In this document: positions 34,301 to 40,727 of the stretch, in pieces | How the letters are laid out: every line of letters starts with the position of its first letter | Position numbering within the stretch: position 1 is the first letter of the stretch | Source: a virus | Length of the DNA stretch: 41,943 nt | IMG/VR virus record: IMGVR_UViG_3300033143_004823 | Span: 1 to 41,943 of that record | Direction: 5' to 3' (one strand) | Notes under the pieces: generated by a model | The model's input: the letters and a program-made list of their open reading frames with translations, nothing else | Database searches by the model: none | Told to the model about the DNA's origin: nothing | Position numbers and translations under genes: made by a program

Positions 34301-34795
34301 TTTAACAAGATTTTGGATTGGACTGTTGACCATTATTATGAAGAATTCAAATCGTATGCGGAGCAAGGAAAGATCTGGCTTGCCGTACACGTCAGCCCGT
34401 TCAATAAACCTTTCGATTTCAACCCAGAACAGAATGGATACGTAGACGACTTCTGCATTATGTACTATGAGCATATGCAGGAACGCTTTTACGAAGAGCT
34501 TGGCGTCGTCCCTATCACCATTTCTACAGAGGGTGGTGTGTATAGTCCGTCTCATATGCGAGACCTTACATTCCCTGTAATCAATGGCTTCGTTGTCGGC
34601 GACGACGGGTGGCATCTGTATGACGCGGATAGCTGGGGTGATTATGTGTGGTATCTAGATGATTTCCTGCGTGAGCGTAATACACTCGACGGAATGTGCT
34701 CATGGACCTTCTCAGATCAGGGAGTTGCAGACCAAAGGTGGATTGGTAGTGGATGGTACAATCAAGACGGCGCGCCTATGTCGCCAGCACTGTGA
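31328..34795 (+). CDS. Giant lysin: two GH-like barrels flanking a PGRP/amidase_2 domain
   Basis: Residues 1-250 are strand-rich and galactose-binding-like. About 270-560 are a TIM-barrel glycosidase-like domain with acid/base Glu in ELWNEQDPP (about 373) and a second Glu in FTEYS (about 477). About 680-830 are a peptidoglycan amidase (amidase_2/PGRP): FHHTYG (about 699), then HMDWTVTECPGW (about 802-812), the Zn H/H/C set. About 865-1155 are a second TIM-barrel domain with GMNEPN (about 931) and STEGG (about 1067). The first ATG follows AGGAG by five bases. A holin candidate follows. Each barrel keeps both candidate catalytic Glu. The wall targets are not known, and it could be a virion lysin. 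Confidence 0.8.
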   Translation: MTNLLLNPDLVYVAEDDPHRTWCWTTSDPNQEFYTTNLRHQLTRPEHWEIWFEHAEEFRPPWDLANEAGWIVPEVKLTEGSVDNKIYPERWCGDARGIAFFNTNATSRGGIYQQAATTPGNKYTLGGWSHAWSSDDHDPLYSDGVGYGPFAMSWADIDAEFADDQKHRDMLQSVSFKIGIDPTGGVSPFSPNVVWSEPYAVYNEYSELPGVTVTAESDKITVFSWCDNRWRNHHNDRYMTKFSLEEIGEASPPGPPEDVDYDYPVIKTGSKWHPHGVGEAGSYDILMRMSEEGSPLPYCKIVAPYAKDMLAVRNLKALSPTTKFIVRLMHGTDPNINIEGPDFNSSASAYMESLKPIIDEYKDVVEYWELWNEQDPPSHIPMAEFAVECMYIANSWGIKLALMSYSTGVPEIEDWREIWEQTEFFQLAEYSGHILSLHAYCRSMYPAEWESHLLRPIQLYDEILIPNNCVLPFIFTEYSVTEIGNSGIWGHPEYPTVESLTTEFAKADDAMSELYYCLGLSGFSMGEGWSRYDMRSMWSELCDMMLAVHGRENALPPETEPLPPECELPVAPYDKRYNVVEADISLERRFEIYAICAETQQTVGPAATDAVSWATELLDAGMEVVMAVWDRAYKDHPAWIAWAADIDPRIEVEFMGAPPPDVIWDRDVTSELPYRTDIPEFPGGWIQRSVSEIDALTFHHTYGTVDPADMDWYIYEKDGVGRPSQPYTLWIMEDGEIVKANELEWACYHDHTDYPNYHLSVGVVGRLDLTAPTLAQLQSMVEVANWAVDHSEMQISDNDITGHMDWTVTECPGWASSVSGNWKNTFVNMWRPSASYVTGVHAAPILSAPVNGMDNEVARLRSLRETPHWYKLLYNGNHGVLTWVRVLKDSGIEPVVRLYEPGSHLPGRNPRVVLHAAEVVAAGGEYIEGMNEPNIEMANADWHNSSQVNTLAQSWWDDAMHIIRVGGRAAFPAMAPTDRGAVNQTVSGVMWFNKILDWTVDHYYEEFKSYAEQGKIWLAVHVSPFNKPFDFNPEQNGYVDDFCIMYYEHMQERFYEELGVVPITISTEGGVYSPSHMRDLTFPVINGFVVGDDGWHLYDADSWGDYVWYLDDFLRERNTLDGMCSWTFSDQGVADQRWIGSGWYNQDGAPMSPAL

Positions 34796-34804
34796 GGAGA
34801 TAAA

Positions 34805-34993
34805 ATGTTCGGTGGTATAATTGCAGTAATGTTCGCTGCGGCGACAATCTTTTATTGGTATCTGGGTATCATGGGGCTCGCTGGTGGATGGGCGATGTCT
34901 GTGTGTGGGTTGCTGCATTTGGTGATCTGTGTTTTGTTTTCGATTCTAACGTGGGGGAATAATGTCAAAAAGTTTAACAAAAACGTGGACTAA
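34805..34993 (+). CDS. Small two-span membrane protein, holin candidate (62 aa)
   Basis: Two hydrophobic segments (IIAVMFAAATIFYWYLGIMGL and MSVCGLLHLVICVLFSILTW) separated by a short Gly-rich turn, with a basic C-terminus (KKFNKNVD). GAGGAG lies five bases before the ATG. Its place directly after the lysin, its size and topology are those of class II holins, which release the lysin at the set time. It overlaps the next gene by 32 bases. A second holin-like gene lies near the terminase. Confidence 0.65.
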   Translation: MFGGIIAVMFAAATIFYWYLGIMGLAGGWAMSVCGLLHLVICVLFSILTWGNNVKKFNKNVD

Positions 34994-35447
34994 ACGCATC
35001 ATTGAGTTCCAGACATATTGCACAGAGCATGAGATGGAGTGGTTGACATATAATGATATGTCCGCCATTGCTAATATCAGCAAGTCTAATATCTACGTGA
35101 AGATGGCTGAGATCATTGAGGAAATGCCACATGCATACATCGAGGAGTCTGACGGGTCAGCGAAGCGGTTTAAGTTTGACTTCGACGCGATGCTTGCAGA
35201 CAGCGAGAAAAAGCCAGAGAACCCAGACATCATACCCGACTGGCTGAATAATAACTCGTATGATAATCTCAGGGAAAGACTCTCTGAGGACGTTGGCGAG
35301 AACTGCTATCTGAAATTCAGCAAGAGCGGAGCCTTCAACGCTAGGTTCCAAAGGGGCGGTATAGCAATTGAGTGCTATGAGACTGGGCATAGGCATCCAG
35401 AGTGGGAGAAGATACTCAGGATTGACAATTGCATTGTGCTAAACTAA
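34962..35447 (+). CDS. Putative DNA-binding regulator (161 aa)
   Basis: The N-terminal about 70 residues are helical with LTYNDMSAIANISKSNIYVKMAEIIEEMP, where an HTH-like turn is plausible, followed by ESDGSAKRFKFDFD. The C-terminal half is mixed, with basic YLKFSKSGAFNARFQRGGIAIECYE. No metal or enzyme motif. It is the last gene of the plus-strand unit and ends just before a terminator. A regulator role is a guess from the helix pattern. Confidence 0.5.
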   Translation: MSKSLTKTWTKRIIEFQTYCTEHEMEWLTYNDMSAIANISKSNIYVKMAEIIEEMPHAYIEESDGSAKRFKFDFDAMLADSEKKPENPDIIPDWLNNNSYDNLRERLSEDVGENCYLKFSKSGAFNARFQRGGIAIECYETGHRHPEWEKILRIDNCIVLN

Positions 35448-35485
35448 AAAAGGGGAGTCCTTAATCGGGCTCCCCTGATTTTTTG
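35445..35485. terminator. Bidirectional Rho-independent terminator
   Basis: AGGGGAGTCC, loop TTAATC, GGGCTCCCCT (35451-35476) forms a 10-base stem with one G-U pair. It is preceded by AAAAAA and followed by GATTTTTT, so it has a T-run in both directions. It lies between the converging plus-strand unit and the nuclease gene on the minus strand. Confidence 0.9.
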
Positions 35486-35487
35486 TG

Positions 35488-36603
35488 TTATTGGCTATAT
35501 GCTGGGAGTCTCTCGCGGATAAAGCTATCGAACTTTGTCACGTCTAATCTGTAATCTGGATATAGCATTTTAATACCGCGCTCCTGAAGTGCGATCTTTT
35601 TGTCATAGTCGTTCTGCTGTTGCCGAGCAAGTTTACCACTGCCTTTTTTGCCATGAAATCTTGGGATGTATTCAAAATGTTGCTGGCCCTGATATTCAAA
35701 TCCAAGCATCAGTTCTTCATTGAATCCATCTATCTCTAATACATAGCCATGACGATTTCTTAGCCATGCTGGCCTAATAGAATGGAACGGGCGCCCTGTT
35801 ATATTTTCAATTGCGTTACGGAAAACGCCCTCTCTATATCCTATTTTGCAGCATATCGGGCACCATTGGTCGCGATATAAAATATTCTGCGCCGCAGTTC
35901 GCCATTCATGTCCCTTAGAGCATCTCCAGCGCAGCTTTGTGAGCGTATTCACATATTTGTTAGATAGGCATTCTCCCCCGCGCTCTGCGGCGAGCCCGCG
36001 CATTTCTTCTATTGTATGCTTCCTGTGTATCTTGGCATTAGCAACTCCCGCGCATTTCTTACACCATCTGCCACTTCTGACGCTGGCGCTATGGGCATAG
36101 AATTCGTGCCCGTGCTTGCATCGCCATAATAACTTTGTTGTGCTATTGATATATTCACTAGATAGGCATTCCCCGCCGCGCTGCGCAGCCATAGAGCGCA
36201 TATCCTCTATCGCGTATTTAATAAGGCTTCTCCCATATCGTTCCGCATAGCATTGCGGGCACCATTTGCCTTGTTTAATTAAGCTAGGAGTAGTGAGCCA
36301 TTCATGGCCCCTGGAGCATCGCCATAACAATTTTATCTGGTGGCCCTCATACTCATTTGACAGACATTCTCCGCCTCTTTCTGCGGCAATCTTTTGCAAG
36401 TCCTCCAGCGTGACTACGTGCCCGGCGCATACTCGGCACCATGTGTCGGTGTATAAAATACCCTGCGGTATTGCTTCCCATATATGCCCCTTAGAGCACT
36501 TAAAAGTTAATTTTGTTCTCGTACTAATATATTTATCTGATAAACATTCGCCACCTTTTGCGCGAGCTAATTCTTTGATTTCTTCTATCGTGTGTTTAAC
36601 CAT
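35488..36603 (-). CDS. Four zinc-ribbon repeats plus Vsr/EDxHD-like nuclease
   Basis: Four units of about 60-65 residues each: GGECLS..Y, TKL.W.CS.GHEW, then W-C-x2-C. The ligands C, H, C, C suggest treble-clef or zinc-ribbon fingers, as in DNA-binding arms. Residues about 265-371 match Vsr-like/EDxHD nucleases: EIDGFN, then GFEYQGQQHFEY and a DYDKKIALQERGIKMLY segment. Such proteins often act as free-standing homing or mobility nucleases. It lies directly downstream of the intein-bearing reductase gene and has its own promoter and strong GGAGG site, so it is not just read-through. Confidence 0.7.
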   Translation of the reverse strand: MVKHTIEEIKELARAKGGECLSDKYISTRTKLTFKCSKGHIWEAIPQGILYTDTWCRVCAGHVVTLEDLQKIAAERGGECLSNEYEGHQIKLLWRCSRGHEWLTTPSLIKQGKWCPQCYAERYGRSLIKYAIEDMRSMAAQRGGECLSSEYINSTTKLLWRCKHGHEFYAHSASVRSGRWCKKCAGVANAKIHRKHTIEEMRGLAAERGGECLSNKYVNTLTKLRWRCSKGHEWRTAAQNILYRDQWCPICCKIGYREGVFRNAIENITGRPFHSIRPAWLRNRHGYVLEIDGFNEELMLGFEYQGQQHFEYIPRFHGKKGSGKLARQQQNDYDKKIALQERGIKMLYPDYRLDVTKFDSFIRERLPAYSQ

Positions 36604-36608
36604 ATGAT

Positions 36609-36649
36609 TTCAGCCTCCAATTTATGTATAGTATAAACTAGAGGCTGAA
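36609..36649. repeat. Inverted repeat flanking the nuclease-gene promoter
   Basis: TTCAGCCTC (36609-36617) and GAGGCTGAA (36641-36649) are perfect complements 23 bases apart. One arm overlaps the ribosome-binding site of the nuclease gene (GGAGGCTGAA on the minus strand), the other lies in the promoter spacer; the -10 is between them. A DNA-binding repressor could bind both arms. Confidence 0.55.
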
Positions 36650-36665
36650 GGTAGTGCAACGTTAA
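36630..36665 (-). promoter_or_regulatory. Minus-strand promoter with TTAACGTT element
   Basis: TTAACGTT (36658-36665), 22 bases, TATACT (36630-36635) on the minus strand; TTGCAC lies 18 bases before the -10 as a good -35. It drives the zinc-ribbon nuclease gene and fits the pattern of the other four sites. Confidence 0.6.
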
Positions 36666-36687
36666 ATGTTATATGTACACAGTCGCT

Positions 36688-39600
36688 TTATGCATTACAG
36701 AGCGAATATCCACAGCTGCTGCATAAGACGCAGGATTCAGTCATATGAATTGTATTAATCCCGCCACACGACGGGCACTTAATATCACCCCTGCTATTGA
36801 CTGAGAATCCATATGACGTCTTTTCCCACTCATACTCTATCAGTGGCCTGTCTTCATATGCATTCACCATCATTTTATAGAGTATCTCTCCTATCTCTGC
36901 TGCATACCCGCCAGTTTTGATGAGCTGGTTAACGACCTTTTCTGGCGTTACACCATGTCGCAATGCCATAGAGACCATCCTGCCTATAAGCTCGCTTACC
37001 CTGCTGTCTCCATTGATGAATACCTCTACTGGCTCAACGTCGTCATTGAAGTTCACGGTAACGTATGTCTTGCGCCCGCCGTCGTTATGGACTCTGGTAT
37101 ATCCAGATAGTTCTTTGTCGCGCTCTGGCATTAGTGTAAATGCGATTTCTTTCTTCTCTGGCTTCGCGAGCGGTTGCCACATCAAACTTTGGTCACGGTA
37201 CACAGTTAAGCCTTTCACTCCACCGCGCATTGCTAGTTTATAGATCCGCTCTATATCCTCCACCGTAGCGCTATTTGGCAAATTGATCGTTTTACTAATT
37301 GAGTTAGTTACATATGCCTGCGCATACGCCTGCATCATTAGATGGTCTTCGGGGGCGATCTCCTGTGCGGAGCGGTATTTGCCATCTCCAGTAAGATCAT
37401 ATAGACTTTCGCCATCAAGCACTCGATCAATGTATTGCTCTGGGATAGAAAGATGTGCCATATTCAACACTGCGTCTTCCCCAGATTTCGAGACCATTGT
37501 CCTACGATGTGCAAAAAGGAAAACCGGCTCGATCCCAGAACTGCACTCAGAAATCAAGGAGGTAGATCCCGTCGGCGCTATCGTTGTGACTGACATATTC
37601 CGCAAGCCGTTGCGCCTGACGATATCAAAGGTCATTCTTAGCTTGCTGTTAATATCCGCCATGCTATTATGATCAAGCATTCGAATTGGGCTGAACAAAT
37701 TCTCTGTAATGAATCTACTCCCAGAGAACACTGGTGCAGCCCCGTACTTCTGAGCCATCCCAGAGCTGATAAGGTAAGCAGTGTTTGTTATATTAGCCAT
37801 CACACGAGCAATCTCTAACCTGCCAGTCTCAGAGCCGTATTGCAAGTCCTTGTCAATGAGATAGTCATGCACGCCCATAACGCCGAGACCGATATCGCGA
37901 TATCGCAAATTCGTATCTGCGATTTGCTTCAGAGGGAATGAGTTGATATCAATGATGTGATCTAGGAAACGCGTGGCAATACGTGCGTAGCGATTGATCT
38001 CTGGTATACTACCGCATTTGGCTATGTCGATTGCCATTAGGTTGCATGAGCCATTACTCATCAGGAACTGCTCTCCGCAGTTTGACACGATTAGCCCGCC
38101 AGTCCAGTATGTGTGCTCTGGAGAATCTACGGTAATGTCATAAACATCAAACTTACCAAGTAATTCGCGTGATACGATAGTTGCATACTTGTCGCCGTTA
38201 AGTACACCGCCAAGTTCTCCATATTTATACGGCTGTATAAATCCAACTTTAGCAAAGAAAATTCCGCGATCCGTGCTAATATTCAGATCGTAGCTTTGTC
38301 TCCCTGTGTATGTGCCATTATGATGTTTCACAGTTGTTGATTTGTTAGTTGTATAATACGAACGGATACCAATGGACGATAGCATGTCTTGCGCCATCTC
38401 TATAATGCTCAAGCTAGACGCCTTTAGTGATACTCTAGCAATGCGATCCCCTCTGTATATTGAACACCCGTTCGCAGAATATAATCCACGCAGGAAACCC
38501 CTTACCTTCTTTTCATCTCCCTGATAGAATCTCTCTGGGATAGTTCTGTTGTATGTCCTCGGTAACTCGTCTGCCCGCACAGTTGTTGTAATAGTCCACG
38601 CGCCAGTGCCTTTTTCTCTATCGTATACGTGGATTCCTGGGAAATTATTGAGAAGATCAGATATCTCTGAATCAAAGTACGAAAGATCATTTTCTCCAAT
38701 GTATAGAACGACCTTGTTATTGCTGGCCGCATGGACAGACCCGTCACCGATAACTAATCCATCCATCACGTCTTGCGGGTCAAGCTCGCTAGCTAATGAG
38801 CACACGCCACCGCCGACAAGAATCTCATGTGCCTCAGATACGTTTAGTTTTCCATGTTTAGTTACAACGCGATGGTTTTCTGTGCCTACAAATCTCCCTG
38901 ACGTTGTGCCGTAGACATACACGTCTTTTGTGCCCGTGCGCAATTTACGCGCCACTGTTGTCCACGCATTACCAGACCATATAACACTACCAGTATCTAT
39001 ATCTTTGAATTGTCTAATACCAGAAGGCGTTAATACTGTAGCGAATGCTGGCTGGCAAGGGTTAGTAGCATCACACGGCATTGTATTCGAATACGCGCTG
39101 TACTCATTGTGCCTGCTCGTGAACACTATCCCAGGATCGCCAGTCTTCCATGCATTCTCTGCAATCATATGCAGGTATTCACGAGCGTTGATTGTCCCTA
39201 TGTCCCCAGATTTCTCATGAGTAAATACTACGTCGCCGTCCTCGTCTAGCAATCTAATGAACTCGTCTGGGTTTATGTCTAATGAGATGTTGAAGTAACT
39301 TAGTACGCTCTTGCCATCATTGTCCTTTTTGGCGCTGATAAAGTCCATTGCGTCTGGATGGTCGTAGTCCAGTATGCCCATTAAGGCAGCTCTGCGCTTT
39401 CCGCCCTGTTTGATTGCGTCGGCAGATACGTCAAAGACTTTCATGAAAGAAAGTGGCCCTGAGCTGACTCCCCCTGCTCCATTAACAGCACACCCTTTAG
39501 GGCGGAGCTTTGAGAAGTCAAACCCGACTCCTCCGCCGCTCTGGGTTACTAGCGCCATTTCTCTGAGAGCTGTATAGATTGATTCCATACTATCTTCTAT

Positions 39601-39951
39601 GCCGAGGACAAAGCAAGCGCTCAATGACCCATTACTACGCCGTGAGTCGTATATCTCTTGGTAATCGCTAAGCGACATCTCGCTAATGTCTTTGTATAAA
39701 AGCGACACGGAAGTGTTGAATCCAGCCGAGAACAAGGTCGGGCTGTTAGGGATAATGTATCTACGCATAATAGCATCGTAGAAGATTGCTTCGTTAGTCT
39801 TAATATCTGTCAGGGTATCTTCTCCACGTACTACCCCAGCAGACGCAACGTACCTAGATACACGCTGCGCTATTTGCTCCCACGATGACTCATGCTCTGT
39901 GTAATATCTATCACGTAACAACTTCTCTACGACGGAACTATTCTTGAACAT
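36688..39951 (-). CDS. nrdJ: Class II (B12-dependent) ribonucleotide reductase with in-frame intein
   Basis: The host protein has the class II features: NSPTLFSAG, SACFVLGIEDS with the first redox Cys, TQSGGGVGFDFSKLRP, then NP-C-GEQ (after splicing) holding the thiyl-radical Cys, SCNLMAID with the partner Cys, and TIAPTGSTS. The C-terminus has a CPSCGG...CVLCSSC cluster. It turns ribonucleoside (di/tri)phosphates into deoxyribonucleotides using adenosylcobalamin. A 326-residue intein interrupts it at residues 299-624; the spliced enzyme would be about 761 residues, the usual monomer size. ThyX and Nudix genes nearby complete a dNTP-supply unit. Confidence 0.9.
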   Translation of the reverse strand: MFKNSSVVEKLLRDRYYTEHESSWEQIAQRVSRYVASAGVVRGEDTLTDIKTNEAIFYDAIMRRYIIPNSPTLFSAGFNTSVSLLYKDISEMSLSDYQEIYDSRRSNGSLSACFVLGIEDSMESIYTALREMALVTQSGGGVGFDFSKLRPKGCAVNGAGGVSSGPLSFMKVFDVSADAIKQGGKRRAALMGILDYDHPDAMDFISAKKDNDGKSVLSYFNISLDINPDEFIRLLDEDGDVVFTHEKSGDIGTINAREYLHMIAENAWKTGDPGIVFTSRHNEYSAYSNTMPCDATNPCQPAFATVLTPSGIRQFKDIDTGSVIWSGNAWTTVARKLRTGTKDVYVYGTTSGRFVGTENHRVVTKHGKLNVSEAHEILVGGGVCSLASELDPQDVMDGLVIGDGSVHAASNNKVVLYIGENDLSYFDSEISDLLNNFPGIHVYDREKGTGAWTITTTVRADELPRTYNRTIPERFYQGDEKKVRGFLRGLYSANGCSIYRGDRIARVSLKASSLSIIEMAQDMLSSIGIRSYYTTNKSTTVKHHNGTYTGRQSYDLNISTDRGIFFAKVGFIQPYKYGELGGVLNGDKYATIVSRELLGKFDVYDITVDSPEHTYWTGGLIVSNCGEQFLMSNGSCNLMAIDIAKCGSIPEINRYARIATRFLDHIIDINSFPLKQIADTNLRYRDIGLGVMGVHDYLIDKDLQYGSETGRLEIARVMANITNTAYLISSGMAQKYGAAPVFSGSRFITENLFSPIRMLDHNSMADINSKLRMTFDIVRRNGLRNMSVTTIAPTGSTSLISECSSGIEPVFLFAHRRTMVSKSGEDAVLNMAHLSIPEQYIDRVLDGESLYDLTGDGKYRSAQEIAPEDHLMMQAYAQAYVTNSISKTINLPNSATVEDIERIYKLAMRGGVKGLTVYRDQSLMWQPLAKPEKKEIAFTLMPERDKELSGYTRVHNDGGRKTYVTVNFNDDVEPVEVFINGDSRVSELIGRMVSMALRHGVTPEKVVNQLIKTGGYAAEIGEILYKMMVNAYEDRPLIEYEWEKTSYGFSVNSRGDIKCPSCGGINTIHMTESCVLCSSCGYSLCNA
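38080..39057 (-). other. Intein with LAGLIDADG homing endonuclease inside the reductase gene
   Basis: The host sequence splits between TNP and CGEQF. The insert begins with Cys (CQPAFATVLTPSG, block A), has GTENHRVVT (block B, with its T..H), ends with YDITVDSPEHTYWTGGLIVSN (blocks F and G) and is followed by Cys. The penultimate residue is Ser, not the common His. The middle carries two LAGLIDADG-type motifs (DGLVIGDGSV and FLRGLYSANG, about 87 residues apart). It would splice itself out, and the endonuclease would copy it to intein-free reductase genes. Confidence 0.9.
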
Positions 39952-39956
39952 TCAAC

Positions 39957-40592
39957 CTACCTTGTTATCTCATTAACCAAAAGCCGTGACCAGCTCTCGT
40001 ATTCTAAATTACCCAGATCCTCTATCGACACAAACCCACAGTGCTCTTCGATAAATGCGTCAGGCTCATTTAGCCTATACGCCTCACCAGCTACCATTGT
40101 CTTCATTACAATGCCAACATGGTCTTTGCCTACTGAATTTGAGTTGTCATTGATGATGTATGTGTATTGTAGTGTGCCAGCCGAGCCGAATTCCACTTCC
40201 TCATCAAGCTCTCTGTTCGCGGCGCGATATATGGCATCATAGAAGTCGCCCCCCACCATTATATCATTGAGATTCACATGCCCGCCAACGCCAATAGAAT
40301 ACAGCCTGCTCAGGCGCGCGTCGCCTCTGTTGCGTCTATATGTGAATATCGAATGAGTCGATGGGCACATCACATATACGTAGACAACAGCCTGCTTCCA
40401 TAGCGGATTTCCTTCAAGGTCGCATTTGTTCGCTACGATGGACGCATCTATTAGATCGTCAAATTTCCACACACCGCGCATATCGCACGGTTGTATTTGT
40501 TGCTTAAATAGTGCGTTAACTCCGCTTGCTGATAATGCGAGAATTTGCTCGTCTGTGCCAAGGTGCTTGGCTAGCCTGTTCTTGAAAAACAT
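39957..40592 (-). CDS. Nudix-like hydrolase (211 aa)
   Basis: GVGGHVN and, about 20 residues on, AANRELDEEVEF match the Nudix box end R-E-x2-E-E; the part between them is longer than in the consensus, so it is a divergent member. Nudix enzymes split nucleoside diphosphates linked to another moiety. The first 80 residues are an unrecognised extension. AAAGGA lies about 7 bases before the ATG at 40592; a longer GTG-start form exists but has no such site. It sits between thyX and nrdJ and could clean or tune the nucleotide pool. Confidence 0.65.
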   Translation of the reverse strand: MFFKNRLAKHLGTDEQILALSASGVNALFKQQIQPCDMRGVWKFDDLIDASIVANKCDLEGNPLWKQAVVYVYVMCPSTHSIFTYRRNRGDARLSRLYSIGVGGHVNLNDIMVGGDFYDAIYRAANRELDEEVEFGSAGTLQYTYIINDNSNSVGKDHVGIVMKTMVAGEAYRLNEPDAFIEEHCGFVSIEDLGNLEYESWSRLLVNEITR

Positions 40593-40619
40593 TTGTCTGT
40601 CCTTTGAGGGGTAAAATAT

Positions 40620-40646
40620 GGGCGGCATCGTTGAATGATACCGCCC
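40620..40646 (-). other. Stem-loop in the 5' leader of the Nudix gene
   Basis: On the minus strand GGGCGG-T-ATC, loop ATTCAAC, GAT-G-CCGCCC: a 6-base GC stem, one mismatch, and 3 more pairs. It lies between the predicted start (about 40653) and the ribosome site, so it could act as an RNA control element. Only a weak T-run (ATATTTTA) follows, so it may also end upstream transcription. Confidence 0.5.
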
Positions 40647-40659
40647 TGATAACACTACT

Positions 40660-40694
40660 ATTGTAACAAATCTATCAAGCTTTGTGAACGTTAA
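40660..40694 (-). promoter_or_regulatory. Minus-strand promoter with TTAACGTT element
   Basis: TTAACGTT (40687-40694), 21 bases, TACAAT (40660-40665) on the minus strand, with TTCACA at the -35 position. It drives the Nudix and reductase genes, with a start near 40653. Confidence 0.6.
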
Positions 40695-40727
40695 TTCGAT
40701 TAAATCTAATCAGTGTTCCTACTCCGT

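Noticed and set aside
36604-36687. tRNA or small RNA gene in the gap upstream of the nuclease gene
   Set aside because: No cloverleaf can be drawn; the gap is explained by the promoter and inverted repeat.
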